DNA from: Berberis thunbergii
Taxonomy: Eukaryota > Streptophyta > Magnoliopsida > Ranunculales > Berberidaceae
Assembly (NCBI GenBank): GCA_003290165.1
Contig: QNQO01000558.1
Coordinates: 310,001 to 374,000 of the forward strand
Direction of reading: 5' to 3'
DNA length: 64,000 nucleotides
Of this stretch, positions 23,071 through 33,575 are shown piece by piece. Position 1 is the first letter of the stretch, and the number at the start of each line of letters is the position of its first letter. The notes under the pieces were generated by a model. It saw only the letters and a list, made by a program, of their open reading frames with translations. It was not told the DNA's origin and ran no database searches. A program made the position numbers and the translations under genes.

Positions 23071-25936
23071 TGTACGCCCCGACCCGCCACGAGAATCGCA
23101 GCGTGCCGATACGTGAACTAACCCGTAATACAGGCAGATCGTAACCGGCCACAACATCATAATATAACCTATGCAGTTAATGCGGAAAGCGGTCGCAAAG
23201 CGGTCAGGACCGCATTACGATTTTTCATAATTATGCGGGATTAAGCGGAATTATGCGGACAATTTTTTCAAAGTATATATTTTTAAAATTTAATCATAGT
23301 CATAGATTACAAAATAAATAATTAATCAAAAGGGTGTAAATATGTAATCATAGTCATATATTATTGTACTAATTAATCAAATGAATTTAATTTTGCAGGT
23401 TGGAACACCTATAGTTACCTGGACCGTTTTTTGACCGTTTTTTACCGCTTTTTACCAATTTTTCACCGATTTTTCCCGCTTTTTCCCGATTTTGACCGAT
23501 TTTACTGGTTCCGTTTAAAGCCGGCCGAATCAACCCTGTGCGGTTCGGTCCAGCCCGCATACCGTTTTTTGGCCGTTTTTCGGCCGCATTAATAGCACAG
23601 AATATAACACATTCTTGATACGAGAATGAAACGGAAATAAAAACTACGATAAAATTTGAACAAAATAAGTATATTTTATTCGCCCGCCAGAGTCATAAAG
23701 ACAAACTAATATACAAGCATCTAGTATAGCAGTATAGTACACCTGATAACACAGAGAAGGCAAAACATACCCGTACAGGGTGGACACGACCAAACAATAC
23801 AAAACGCGCCTACAACAGAAAACGGGGCCTACGCGCCACGATCAGCAGGAATGCCAACACTGCCTGCACTCCAATAGAAGCACACCCCTTGCAGGGTCAG
23901 CAAAGCACAAAGCTGGCTGGTGCGAGCGAACTAAATACAAATAATAGGATAATAAACAAGGAAAATTCATGCCACACAACAATGAATAAGCAACAAGTTC
24001 TAAAGTCTAAATCATATTGTGTCTCTAAGGATAATGTTTCTAAGTTCAGACAACAATACAAACATTTCAGATTCAACAATAACTACAAGTTTAGGATATA
24101 TGCTGATCATTACACGTGATTCAAACATGGTAAATATCAAGTGATGAAAATAAAGACAATCTCATAGTTCTTCCTAGTCTCCTAGGTATAGCAATCAAGT
24201 CGAAACCAAAAATTCTGTAAAATTTTGTATAAGTGTCTCATATCGTAGGTATCCGCATACCCTACGAATGTGTCTCACCCAGACACATCCCACAACGTGT
24301 ACCAGTACCACTTCGGGCTCGTTTGTATCCTAATGGGGTGCCATCTGCCAGGATACAAACTCAAACATCCCGAACGCCTGGCCTAACACGGCCAACCTAA
24401 CACAATCAAACTCAAGCGCGCTGGGAGGGAAAGCGAGTAATCTCCAAAGCACGTCCTCCGGGACTGGTCCTACTGCACTTTATAGTGGCAAGTGCGTGCG
24501 GGAGCTCACCGCACCTCAGCAAGCTTGCCACATGCAATAGCGTCCACAATGTCTGGTGCAAGTCATCTCGAGCACCATCCAACTCACGATGCGAGCAAGC
24601 TCCTAAGCATCGGCACAACAAGCATTATAGCGGGGTAAAGACACTTATACTAACATCCACATGCACAAATGACGAGTCTGTACAAAATCAAAGGTAACAG
24701 ACGTGCAATCATAATCAATTCGACAATTTTTATAAAACCACGACTATGCCGACATGACCCAATTCACCACGATAAATTTATTCAAGTTGAGTATCATACA
24801 TGCTCAAGACTCGAAAATCCACGGTAAAATATGACATATTATGCAAACTCGAAAACAAAGCATACAAGCCCCATGTCATTACACCAAAGCCTAATCATAC
24901 CAAAATTCCTTCACTATTCGATTTCATTCAAGTACATCATGCTTTCAGGAAACCCAATACATAATTAATTCACAAATAACCAACACAAACATCGAAATAT
25001 CTAAAAACCCCGAATTTCGGATTTGGAATCAATTTTACACAATCGACGGTATAATGTAAAAATTAAATTCAGGATTTCAAATAATTATTTCTTAAAATAA
25101 ATATTATAATTCCACTCACCTGGGCGGAATGGGTTTTCAGAACCCAATTCCTACCGGTCGAAGCTCCTAACTCGCAAAACCACGAATGCGGGACCACAAA
25201 AATTTTTAAAACTGCAAAGCAAACTCGAGAATGAGTAAATTAGCCGAAAACTAAAAAAATAAATAAATTACAAGTAGCGCGTGACTGAAAGAAAAACTTA
25301 TAGGCAATAAAAATTCGGCAAACACCCCGCCGAAACCCAAAGTTTGGCGAAAATGCGCCGAAATCCTCCCTACTCCGGTCTGATCGTTTCTAAACTGTAC
25401 AACAGACCGGAAATGGGTCTAAGGACACTCGGAATCATGAATGTGAGGCTCACCCACGCACCCAAAGCCCGTATTCATGCCAAAGAATCCTCAAAACGAA
25501 CATGCACCCTGATTCTTTGAAAAATTCGGCCAACCCCAAAATCAACCTTGCATGTTGGTTCTAAGGGCTCCCAATGACGCCACCAAGGCCCCTCCACGGC
25601 TGATCGGAGCTACAGAAATCGATCAAACAAGCCAACACCAAACCCAAATGTGAAAACTGATTTTTGTTTTTTTTCTTGCAAAAAACCAACAGAGAACCGA
25701 AGAGGGAACGAAGAGAGGAAGAAATGAGGAGGAGGAGGTGAGATTGGGGGACGAAAATGGCAACCACAACAGAAACGCGGGAGAAGAAGGGACGTCAAGT
25801 TCGTCGCGTCGCTCCCTGGAAAGAAAGAAAAAAGGGGGGGAGGGTTGTGTTTAAAGGGTTGGTGGCTATGTGCCTCACCACATTAACTAAGTACACCCCA
25901 CCCATTTTTTTAAAATTTTTAAATTCAAATATTACA
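23071..25936 (-). repeat. Gypsy 5' LTR, full length plus hAT MITE
   Basis: Without the 440 bp due to the MITE and its duplicated target, this LTR is about 2,426 bp. The 3' LTR is 483 bp because of its internal deletion. The retained middle (23,759-25,688) has no recognisable gene. Confidence 0.93.
23169..23600. mobile_element. 432-bp hAT MITE
   Basis: A perfect 8-bp target duplication AATATAAC flanks it (23,161-23,168 and 23,601-23,608). Terminal repeats are CTATGCAGTTAATGCGG and, reversed, CTGTGCTATTAATGCGG. The 3' LTR of the same gypsy element shows the empty site, which proves the insertion. The right half holds repeated ACCGATTTTT/CCGCTTTTT steps (about 23,430-23,510), possible subterminal transposase sites. 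Confidence 0.93.
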
Positions 25937-27095
25937 AAGACAATGCTCAAGATTAACCGTGACCGCACTGCATTAACTAAGCATCGCTTTCAAACTATTC
26001 TTTTCATGCCATCTAATCAGGAATCACAAGTTAGATAACAATCCACAATCATTGAGTTCTATGGAAAATATGAACATTACTAGGTAATTATAATTATGAT
26101 CAACATTTTGTTCTTAACCTAGGTTTTTACTTAACCATACCAACGTTCCTTTGTATTTACTACTTGTGAGTACAAGATTATAACGATTAGGTGAAACTCT
26201 CTTATACTCTAGCACCAGATCCTATCATGCCTACTAAGTTAACCACCTTAATAAACATACAAAGAAAAATTCTATATAAAGCAGTTAAGTAAAACACAAT
26301 CAATAATCAGCAAGGAAAGATTGAATTTAATTAATTCATAAAACACATGTTTGGGGCTTTGAATCCACCCCTAGCTAAAGCTAGGCATATTAATTATGCT
26401 CAAACAATATTCCATAATTAAATATCAAACTAAAATAAGAGAAAGGGTAGAGGGAACGTTGTCGCCTGATCTGTGGTGGTACAGAGTGGATTGATGGGGT
26501 GCAAATAGCGTGTGAAGGGAGATAAAACGCTTCTTCTTCTTTGATATCCGCTCCTTGTTGTTGTTGTGAGAAGGGACTGAATAAGATGGATCAGTGTGAG
26601 AGGCAAGGAGGAAAAGGTGGCTGGAAGATGAATTGTGAAATGGCGGAGATCAGGGACGGCGATGATTTTGTGGCTGGGAGATCAGGCGTGAGAGATGGGA
26701 TCTATTAGTTGGTGTCGTGAAGGGGTTGGCGACGTTGTTGTTTGTGTGCGATGGATGAAGGGAAGAAAGTGATAGCAATGGCCTGATGGAAATGGAAGTT
26801 GGAACAGGCGGGGCGGCAAACTGTTTGTGTTGTAAAGGGAGATGATTTGGTATTAGCTATGTGATGGTGGTTGTCGATTGGGTTATTTGTGATTGGTAGG
26901 AACAATGGGGATTGAAGATGGCTGGCATTAATTGCGAGGATGGTTGATGGTGGTGGCCTGCGTCGTTGGCTGAATTGCGAGGAACGGGGGTTACGACTGT
27001 GATTGCGACGAGGGATGATGATGGGTCTGTCGCTAGTGGTTGTGATGGCTTGTTGCAGTTGCAAGCAGCGTCTCTCGAGAGTAGGTATCGTTCCC

Positions 27096-27102
27096 TTTTA
27101 TA
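27096..27102 (-). promoter_or_regulatory. TATA box in LARD right (5') LTR
   Basis: TATAAAA followed by GGGAACGATACC on the minus strand, matching the position in the left LTR. As the 5' LTR copy it would drive element transcription. The gypsy insertion lies downstream in the same LTR. Confidence 0.65.
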
Positions 27103-27733
27103 CATGTTCTCTGTAGGTTTCCTATTTCGTGTAATTTCCTTTCACCGCAAGTATTTCTAAACTGCCAATTTGCATCTTTTAGCATCATTCTTGAATTTTG
27201 GTATTGGCAACCTACAAAAACACGAATATAGTAATTACTACCATAATTAACAAGAAATAGCAAATATATATAGAAAAAATTCAATAAATTCGCATAAATG
27301 TGCTCCTATCAATACTATCATTTTAAGCTTTATAGGTGGGCCTGTCAAAAATGACAAAAACAATTCATTATGAGTTTTCAATTTGGGCAGCTAAAAATGG
27401 GCCTAAAAATGGGCCTGTCAAAAAAATTACTTGAGCCTGAAATGTCGTCCCAACCGAACCGATCCGAAAGTCAAATAGGATCATTTTCTTCTCGAGATCT
27501 TTTACTTTTTTTTTAATCATGTGGGAGTTAGAATTAATTCTTGTCTACCTACTTCTAGCCATGTGGGGAGGGAAGAAATGTTTGTACTGAGCTACAAAGT
27601 TTATTTTGTACTCGGCCCAACCAATTTCCTCGGCTTAAAATTCGATTTCAGTTTGTGATTTGACCACACCGAACGAAATCGGTTCGAAAACTATTCCGGA
27701 CTAAAATCGAAATGCATCGACTTTTCCCCCCTA

Positions 27734-28018
27734 AGATTGTCGATGCAATATCCGGACACAGCCTACTCAGCCTCATGGATGCATACTCTGGCTACAATCA
27801 TATTAGCATGCACCCTCCAGATTAGGAGAAAACCTCCTTCATAACGGACATGGGCACATAATGTTATCAAGTAATGCCATTAAGACTAAAAAATGCAGGG
27901 CAATGTACCAACATATGGTGAACTTAATGTTCAAAGGACAAATCGGGAAGACAATGTATTTTACATTGACGACATGCTGGTGAAAGCCTCCATAGTTTCG
28001 ATCATCTGGCAGACTTCT
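27734..28018 (+). pseudogene. Tat-lineage gypsy pol, segment 2 (RT palm)
   Basis: The plus strand reads KIVDAISGHSLLSLMDAYSG, then MHPPD, a stop, EKTSFITDMGT, VMPLRLKNA, and near the end VFYIDDMLVKAS, whose YIDD box is the RT active site. It continues segment 1 after the 15-kb insertion nest and stops at a second insertion. Several stops and frame changes. Confidence 0.85.
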
Positions 28019-29127
28019 AAGTAAAGATGGCAATGGTGCAGATTGGGGCAAATATTGACAAATTCATGTCCGCCTTGCGATATTTTGGTGATCCCCGAAT
28101 CCCAAATCCATTAAAAAAATTTCAAATCCGCTCCGTCACGGATGACGGGATATCCACGGATCCCCGATTATCCGTTATCAGTTCTGGTGTTTTCTAGTTG
28201 TTAATGGATATCCAATCCAATCTGCCCCGATTATCCGTTTAACATTTTTCTAGCCTGAAAAGGGAAGAAGATCAGATATTCAGATTTGATGAAGATATAA
28301 AAATAAAAAATGAAGAAGAAGAAGAAAAAGAAGGAAGGAAAGAAGGAAGGAAGAAAAGAAATTAAGATCAGACTTGGCGGAGGGTGGCAAAGGGTGACGG
28401 AGGCTGGCAAAGGCCACTAGTTGGCTCAACTGGATGTGCTCTTTTGTTCAATGAAAAAAAATAAGATCAAATCCAATGAAGAAGATATAAAAAGAAGAAG
28501 AAATGAAGAAGAAAAAAAAAGTAAGAGAAGAAATGAAGAAAATGAGGATTACATGGCTTCGACCTGCTCGTTTTTTGTTTACTGAAATAAAAAAAATTGA
28601 AGATCAGTTTTGATCTGATGAGAAAAAATGAAAAAGAAATTAAGAAGAAGAAGAAGAGAAGAAGAGGAGGATTACCTGGCTCCGAATTGCAAGGGGAGGC
28701 TGGTAGCGACAATAATCGGCCTGGACGCTAGACCCTGCTCTTTTGTTCACTGAATTATTTTTTTAAGAAGATGAAGAAGAAGAATGATGATAAGAAGTGA
28801 AGATGAGAGAAGAAGACTAACCTAGTGGCACTAGCGAGGGAGAGGCGAGGGAAACTAGGAGTGGGAGAGACTAGAGATAATTAGGTTTAGGGCTTTTTCG
28901 TAACCATTTTGTATTAAGGGATAAGGGCATTTTAGTAATAATACCTATATAAACGGGTATCCGTTGGGCGGATATGGCTAAATTTGTATCCGCCTCAAAA
29001 CAGTACTGGTTTCATTTTTAAAATTCGTATCCACCCCGATATCCATTTAGCTAAATCAAAATCCGCCCCAAGTGGTGCAGGGAGAATAGATATCCATTTA
29101 TTCCTTCCCATTGACATCCTTACCTCC
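28019..29127. mobile_element. Insertion in Tat RT with GGATATCC-rich ends
   Basis: The left end TAAAGATGGCAATGG faces the right end, which reads TAAGGATGTCAATGG on the minus strand. Both are followed by GGGGC/GGCGG and GGATATCCG-like steps, a common non-autonomous DNA element layout. The Tat frame HLADF...QGAFFQLRKYQ closes across it, so it is an insertion. The core has three degenerate 130-170-bp repeats, each with a TGCTCTTTTGTTCACTGAA-like motif (28,437; 28,566; 28,736) and GAA-rich stretches. The target duplication is not clear. Confidence 0.6.
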
Positions 29128-31440
29128 AAGGAGCGTTCTTCCAACTTCGCAAGTACCAAATGAAACTCAATCCACAAAAATGTACCTTCGGGTTACAATC
29201 AGAAAAGATCGTAGGTTACAGTCAACAGAAGAGAAGTAGAAGCTTATTCAAAACATATTCAATTTATTTTCGACATGAGACCCCCACAAACATTAAAGAG
29301 GTTCAGAGCCTGACTAAAGGGTGGCAAGACTAAACAGGTTCATCTCCAAATCCTCATACATATGCCTCCACGTTTTCAAGATCCTGAAGGGGAACAAAGA
29401 ATTCCAATGGGAAGAGCAGTGTCAACAGGCCTTGCAAGATTTGAAGGCTTACATGGGAAGCAACAAGTTGTTCTCGAAACTCGTCCCGTGCGAGACGCTC
29501 GATCTATATCTCTCAGTCTCGAAGCATGCTATTATCTCAACTCTGGTCTGAGAAGAAAAATGGAAACATAAGCCCGCCTACTACATCAACAAGACATTTG
29601 ATAAGGCGGAGTCCAACTACCCTAACCTGTAAAACTAGCCTTAGCATTAGTAACTTCATCTAGAAAACTGAGGCCCTACTTCCAAACTCACATGATAATA
29701 GTCCCGACTGAGTACCCATTGCAAGTTGGTACTGCATAAGCCAAAGCTGTCAGGATGAATGGTTAAATGGTCATTAGATTTGGGACAATTTGACATCCAC
29801 TACGCTCCAAAAATGACCATAAGAGCACAAACACTGGCAGACTTCATCGCCGAGTTCACAGGAACATGAGACCCAAAGTTGAAAGATCGGCAAGGAAATG
29901 AGAATCCCGACTCCCCCCCCCCAACACAAGGATGGATCTTGTGATGTGATTGGTCATCCAACGTAAAGCGTAAAGGCTACGGATTTGGGGTCCTTATCCA
30001 CACCCCAGAAGGGGTCATCCTCAAGAAGATCATCAAATTTGGCTTTCTCGCCTCAAACAATGAGGCAAAATATGAAGCTCTCTTAGTCGGGCTAAAGCTA
30101 GCCAAAGGAATTAGAATAGAATAAATCACGGTGTTCAGCGACTCCCAATTGGTGGTCAATCAGGTGAACGGTGAGTTCGACGTTAAAGACCCTCAATGAT
30201 GGCCTATTGCTGAAAAACGAGAGATGCTAAAAAGGGGTTCAAACAAATACTACTTTGTCGTTGTTCCAGCACAGACAACCAAGAAGCTGATGATCTGGCT
30301 AGAGAATCCTCATCTGCAAAAAATGGCTCCTATACACTCATAGAGTTCAGGAGAAGTCGGCCTAGGAGAGATAAAGGATTCACAAAGCCTTATCTACAAG
30401 CGAGGAAACCAGCTGATGGACCCCTTAATCAGCTACATAAAAACTGGAGTCGTCCTGATAGAGAAGTTGGAGGCTCGAAAGCTTAAAAACAGTGTGGTAC
30501 GGTACACACTCCTCAACGACAAACTGTACAAAAGATCAGAAACTAGCCCTGTGCTCAAGTGCATGGCTCCACCGAGGCAGATTATGTCATCATGAGAAAT
30601 TCATGGAGGAATTTGTGAGAACCATCCTGGATGAAGGAATATAGCTCACAAAGCCCTCACACTAGGGTACTATTGGCCAAAGATGTAGCAAGAGGCCGAA
30701 AATCTAGTTCATAAATGCGATAAATGCTATAGGTAAGCCCCATACACACACATGCCTTCACAGAACCTGATTCCAATAACCAGTCCATGGCCCTTCCCAC
30801 AATAGGGGATGGTCATTATGAGCCCATTCCCCATCTTTGAGAAGCAGAAATTCCTCTTCATGGCTACTTCACCAAATGGGTGGAAGTCAAACCCCTCTCC
30901 AAGACAGAAGAAAATCAGATCAACAACTAATTTTAGAAATTTATTGTTTGTAGGTTTGGAATACCGGGGACCCTGGTTAGCGATAACGAGGAACAATTCG
31001 AAGAAAAAAGTTACAGAGATTTGCGTTGATCTGAATATCAGTCACTGCTACTCAACATTCGAGCACCCCCATTACAATGAACAGATAGAAGTCACCAATC
31101 AAACTATCCTGGATGCAATAAAGAGAAAACTCGAAGCCGCCAAAGAGCTCTGGGTCTCTAAACTTCCAGGCATCCTTTGGGTATACCATACCACAAAAGG
31201 ACTCCAATTGGAGAGACACCATTAGCCATGGCCTATGGTTCTGAGGCAATGGTTTCAGTATAACTAGGCATGTCTATGTTCAGAATCGATAAGTTCAGAC
31301 TTGATGACAATGATGAAGCACTAAGAATCGGACTAGAACTGCTAGAAGTGCAAAGAGATGAGGCTTCCACCAAATAACGACCTATAAGCAAAAGATGGCT
31401 CAAGACTATAATAAAAGGTCAAGCCTTAAGCATCAAAGTG
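29128..31440 (+). pseudogene. Tat-lineage gypsy pol, segment 3 (RNase H, second RNase H, integrase)
   Basis: QLRKYQMKLNPQKCTFGLQS ends RT. ILKGNKEFQWEEQCQQALQD starts the first RNase H, which ends LADFIAEF. A second, archaeal-type RNase H follows with FGFLASNNEAKYEALLVGLK and VFSDSQLVVNQVNGEF (about 30,050-30,180). This dual RNase H is diagnostic of the Tat lineage. Integrase has ALTLGYYWPKM and HKCDKCYR (zinc), then HPHYNEQIEVTNQTILDAIK and an LPGILWVYHTT block (31,060-31,200). Many stops and frameshifts; the core near 30,800-30,960 is eroded. Confidence 0.88.
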
Positions 31441-31493
31441 CCTTCAGCCACCACAATGGTGGTCCCTGGCTTAACCTTTTTTTTTGCAAACTC

Positions 31494-31865
31494 GAGATCA
31501 ACAAGATCAGTGATGACAAATCTGAACAAATCAGTATGGCACCGTCCATGTGGAAAGACGACAAGTTTTCCGTTAAACGAATATAACACAAAAGTTCTTC
31601 CTATCTAAGTAGAGCATCGAAAATGGTCACCGGCATAAGACCTCGACCACTTAACGATGCGCTTAGCCAGACGATGCTCAGGTTGGTGAAGCCCAACCAT
31701 AGGGCCAAACTAGCCTGATCGAGGAAGCTAGGCAGCCCCACGGCCTAGACACGAAGGTGGTTGGGGCTACCCCAACATGAGTTTGATTTGCTCCACCTAG
31801 ACTACTAAACAGGAGTAGTTGAAAGAATGAACCGAGAGAGACATCAATGACTTTAGATTGCTTGA
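31494..31865 (+). repeat. Tat-family LTR end, primer site and leader, copy 1
   Basis: Shares about 370 bp with 40,004-40,371. The LTR ends near ATCA (31,533), followed by a primer site and an untranslated leader that leads into a gag-like frame at 31,870. The LTR upstream is mostly lost: only a few dozen bases separate it from the integrase tail of the previous element. Confidence 0.7.
31537..31554 (+). promoter_or_regulatory. Tat-family primer binding site, copy 1
   Basis: TGGCACCGTCCATGTGGA resembles the Tat/Ogre-type site beginning TGGCGCCGTC. The sister site at 40,048 reads TGGCGTTGTCCATGGGGA. Confidence 0.6.
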
Positions 31866-31869
31866 AATC

Positions 31870-32185
31870 AGGGGAGGATCTCAGACTCGAGTGGACGCAT
31901 AAGAACACATCCAAGAAAGGTGAAATCCCCCCCCCCCCCCCCCCACCACCACCACCATAGAGGAACAAAGAGCTTGCTGAGAAGGAGGCGTAGGTGGATG
32001 AAAATACCACGGGGGTCACCTCCCAGAAATGAACAGGACTGTGATCCGATCTGGCATCTTATATGATCTCAATGTCCCTCCATTTTCGAAGGAGATCATG
32101 AACGCCCCACTACCAAAGAAGTAGGTTCCTCCAAAATTTGAATTCTATGATGGAACGTCAGATCATTGGCGTCACTACCACCACA
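31870..32185 (+). pseudogene. Tat-family Gag N-terminal fragment
   Basis: The frame YDLNVPPFSKEIMNAPLPKK, stop, VPPKFEFYDGTSDHW resembles the start of Tat-type Gag (plP-KFk-P-YDGt-DP). It follows the leader at the expected place. The frame carries an 18-base C homopolymer (31,927-31,944). It is cut by the CACTA element at 32,186. Confidence 0.6.
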
Positions 32186-32395
32186 CACTACACCAAAAGG
32201 CTTGATTAGCTACACAAAGATGGCCACGGCTCAAAACCGTTAGTTTATTTGCCACGGCCCAAAATCGTGGCTAGAGCCTAAAACCGTCACTACACCAAAA
32301 GGCTTGATTAGCTACACGGAGATGGCCACGGCTAAAAACCATTAGTTTATTTGCCACGGCCCAAAACCGTGGCTATAGCCTAAAACCGTGGCAAA
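32186..32395. repeat. Tandemly duplicated CACTA left terminus
   Basis: The terminal 102 bp (32,186-32,287) is repeated at 32,288-32,390, so the element has two CACTA ends in a row on this side. Either could be the active edge. Confidence 0.85.
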
Positions 32396-33494
32396 TGAAA
32401 ACGCTGTAAAAATCTTGGGTGGGCTTTTTGGTGCTCGCTTCTTTCCTCCCTCACAAACAAATTAAGGTTAAAAGAGCAGCTATGAAGAAGATGACTAAGG
32501 AAGATCTAATGAAAGAGGTTAGTACTTACCTATCTTCATTCCATGTCAAATTGCAGATCAAATAGTTTTATTGGAAATTTTTGTTATTGTTGGTTTACCT
32601 GAAACATGGTATCAAAGTCAATCTAGAAAAGGATCATTTCAAATTCAGATAAGAGTTACTTGTATCAGATCTGTTAAGTTATAGTAAAATTATGTATTCA
32701 ATGTTTGCATGTTCTTATTTTGTTATATTGAAAAACTAAAAGAGCAATCCCGGAAGAAAATGCAGAATGTAAGCAGTATACTTATGTTGAAAATATTATG
32801 TTTATGTTTTAAGTAAGATACTACATTCATATACCTTCACCCCCTGGAATCTTTCGAAGGAAGCCTTCCTATAGCATGCTAGACCCATTTTATCAACTTG
32901 TGTAGGTGCATCATATTTCAGCTTTGGAGTCGCATTGTTTGAATTAGTTTAGGGAAGAAAATGAATTGAGCTAGACACATAGTCCTATTGATCAGTAACC
33001 AAATTTTTTGTTAAATTTCTATTTGTGCTGAAAGTCTTAACATGGTTAGTGATAAAGTAAGTTGTGAATATTAGGATGGAATAAGGCAAATTTACTTATT
33101 GAAGTGTTGGATATACCAATTCCAAGTGTACACTGGGGTACCTTATATTCAGGGTTGAGTTATCAGGTTTAGCTAATTAACACAGACAAGGACAGGCTAA
33201 ATATTTTTTTATAATTTATTTGCATGATTTTGTTCCATGTTTTTCACATGAAATTTTATATTGCACAAGAAGATAAAATACATGTACGTTGCAGCTCATA
33301 CTTTTAACTTGGTAACTGTCATTACCTATTCAGCAATCTAGTAACAACTAACTTGTGTTTGTCACACAAATTTTGTAATCATTTTGCGCTAAGCTTATGT
33401 GTACTTAGAGCTAAGTTTCTTGAATGTGCACATGAAATTTGTTTAAGGGGACCAAAGAAGCACTCTGTTAACTTGTTTCTTTTCTGGTTTATAG

Positions 33495-33575
33495 GGAAGA
33501 CCTCTGATGGATGTAATTCTTATAGATTACAACTTGACAGACATGACTGGGCTTCAACTTCTCAAAAAATTGAAG
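33495..33575 (+). pseudogene. Response regulator receiver-domain exon (ARR-like)
   Basis: An 81-bp exon bounded by ATAG at the left and GTAAAC at the right reads GRPLMDVILIDYNL and TDMTGLQLLKKLK in 27 codons. This matches the receiver core of plant response regulators, where the aspartate of the DY pair accepts phosphate from a histidine phosphotransfer protein in cytokinin signalling. The exon edges sit where plant ARR genes are normally split. The usual DYCMPGMTG reads DYNLTDMTG, so it is diverged. No flanking ARR exons were found, so this is a captured fragment. Confidence 0.65.

Larger units (their letters stand above)
17786..25936 (-). mobile_element. Chromodomain Ty3/gypsy element (Tekay/Del-like)
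   Basis: A complete but dead element on the minus strand: 5' LTR 23,071-25,936, primer site, gag, protease, RT, RNase H, integrase with chromodomain, 3' LTR 17,786-18,268. The ends are TGTAATAT...TGACA at the 3' LTR, and AAGAC is duplicated on both sides (17,781-17,785 and 25,937-25,941). Long LTRs, the tRNA-Met primer, two gag zinc knuckles and the C-terminal chromodomain fit the Tekay/Del lineage. The coding region is broken by several stops, mostly TGG-to-TAG or CGA-to-TGA, and by one frame change before RT. It sits inside a LARD LTR. Confidence 0.95.
13597..27311 (-). mobile_element. Athila-like LARD (non-coding LTR retrotransposon)
   Basis: Two long direct repeats start TGATGCACTATTTTAC and end TGCTCCCATCA or TGCTCCTATCA. 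They are flanked by a perfect 5-bp target duplication ATACT (13,592-13,596 and 27,312-27,316). The left LTR is 1,727 bp. The right LTR is split by a gypsy element. The 2.1-kb interior codes for nothing, which defines a large retrotransposon derivative. Primer site and polypurine tract place transcription on the minus strand. By eye there are about 14 differences, indels included, in the first 165 bp of the LTRs. It must be older than the gypsy element nested in it. Confidence 0.93.
17466..27311 (-). repeat. LARD 5' LTR (right copy), split by gypsy insertion
   Basis: The LTR is in two pieces, 17,466-17,785 and 25,942-27,311, separated by the gypsy element and one copy of its AAGAC duplication. 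Joined, it aligns end to end with 13,597-15,323. The junction sequence lines up with the uninterrupted stretch GAAAGACGATGCTCAAG in the left LTR. Confidence 0.92.
12379..27733. mobile_element. hAT-like element interrupting the Tat pol
   Basis: The left end TAGGGGTGAGCATAAATCG and the inverted right end, which reads TTAGGGGGGAAAAGTCGATG on the minus strand, give short matching termini of the TAGGGGTG type. AACCGAACCG-rich subterminal sequence lies inside both. The 8-bp flanks CGATTATA and AGATTGTC match at five of eight positions, so a decayed 8-bp target duplication is possible. Leaving out the LARD at 13,597-27,311, the element is about 1.6 kb and shows no transposase. The host Tat frame also lost about 20 codons here, so insertion and deletion are combined. 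Confidence 0.45.
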
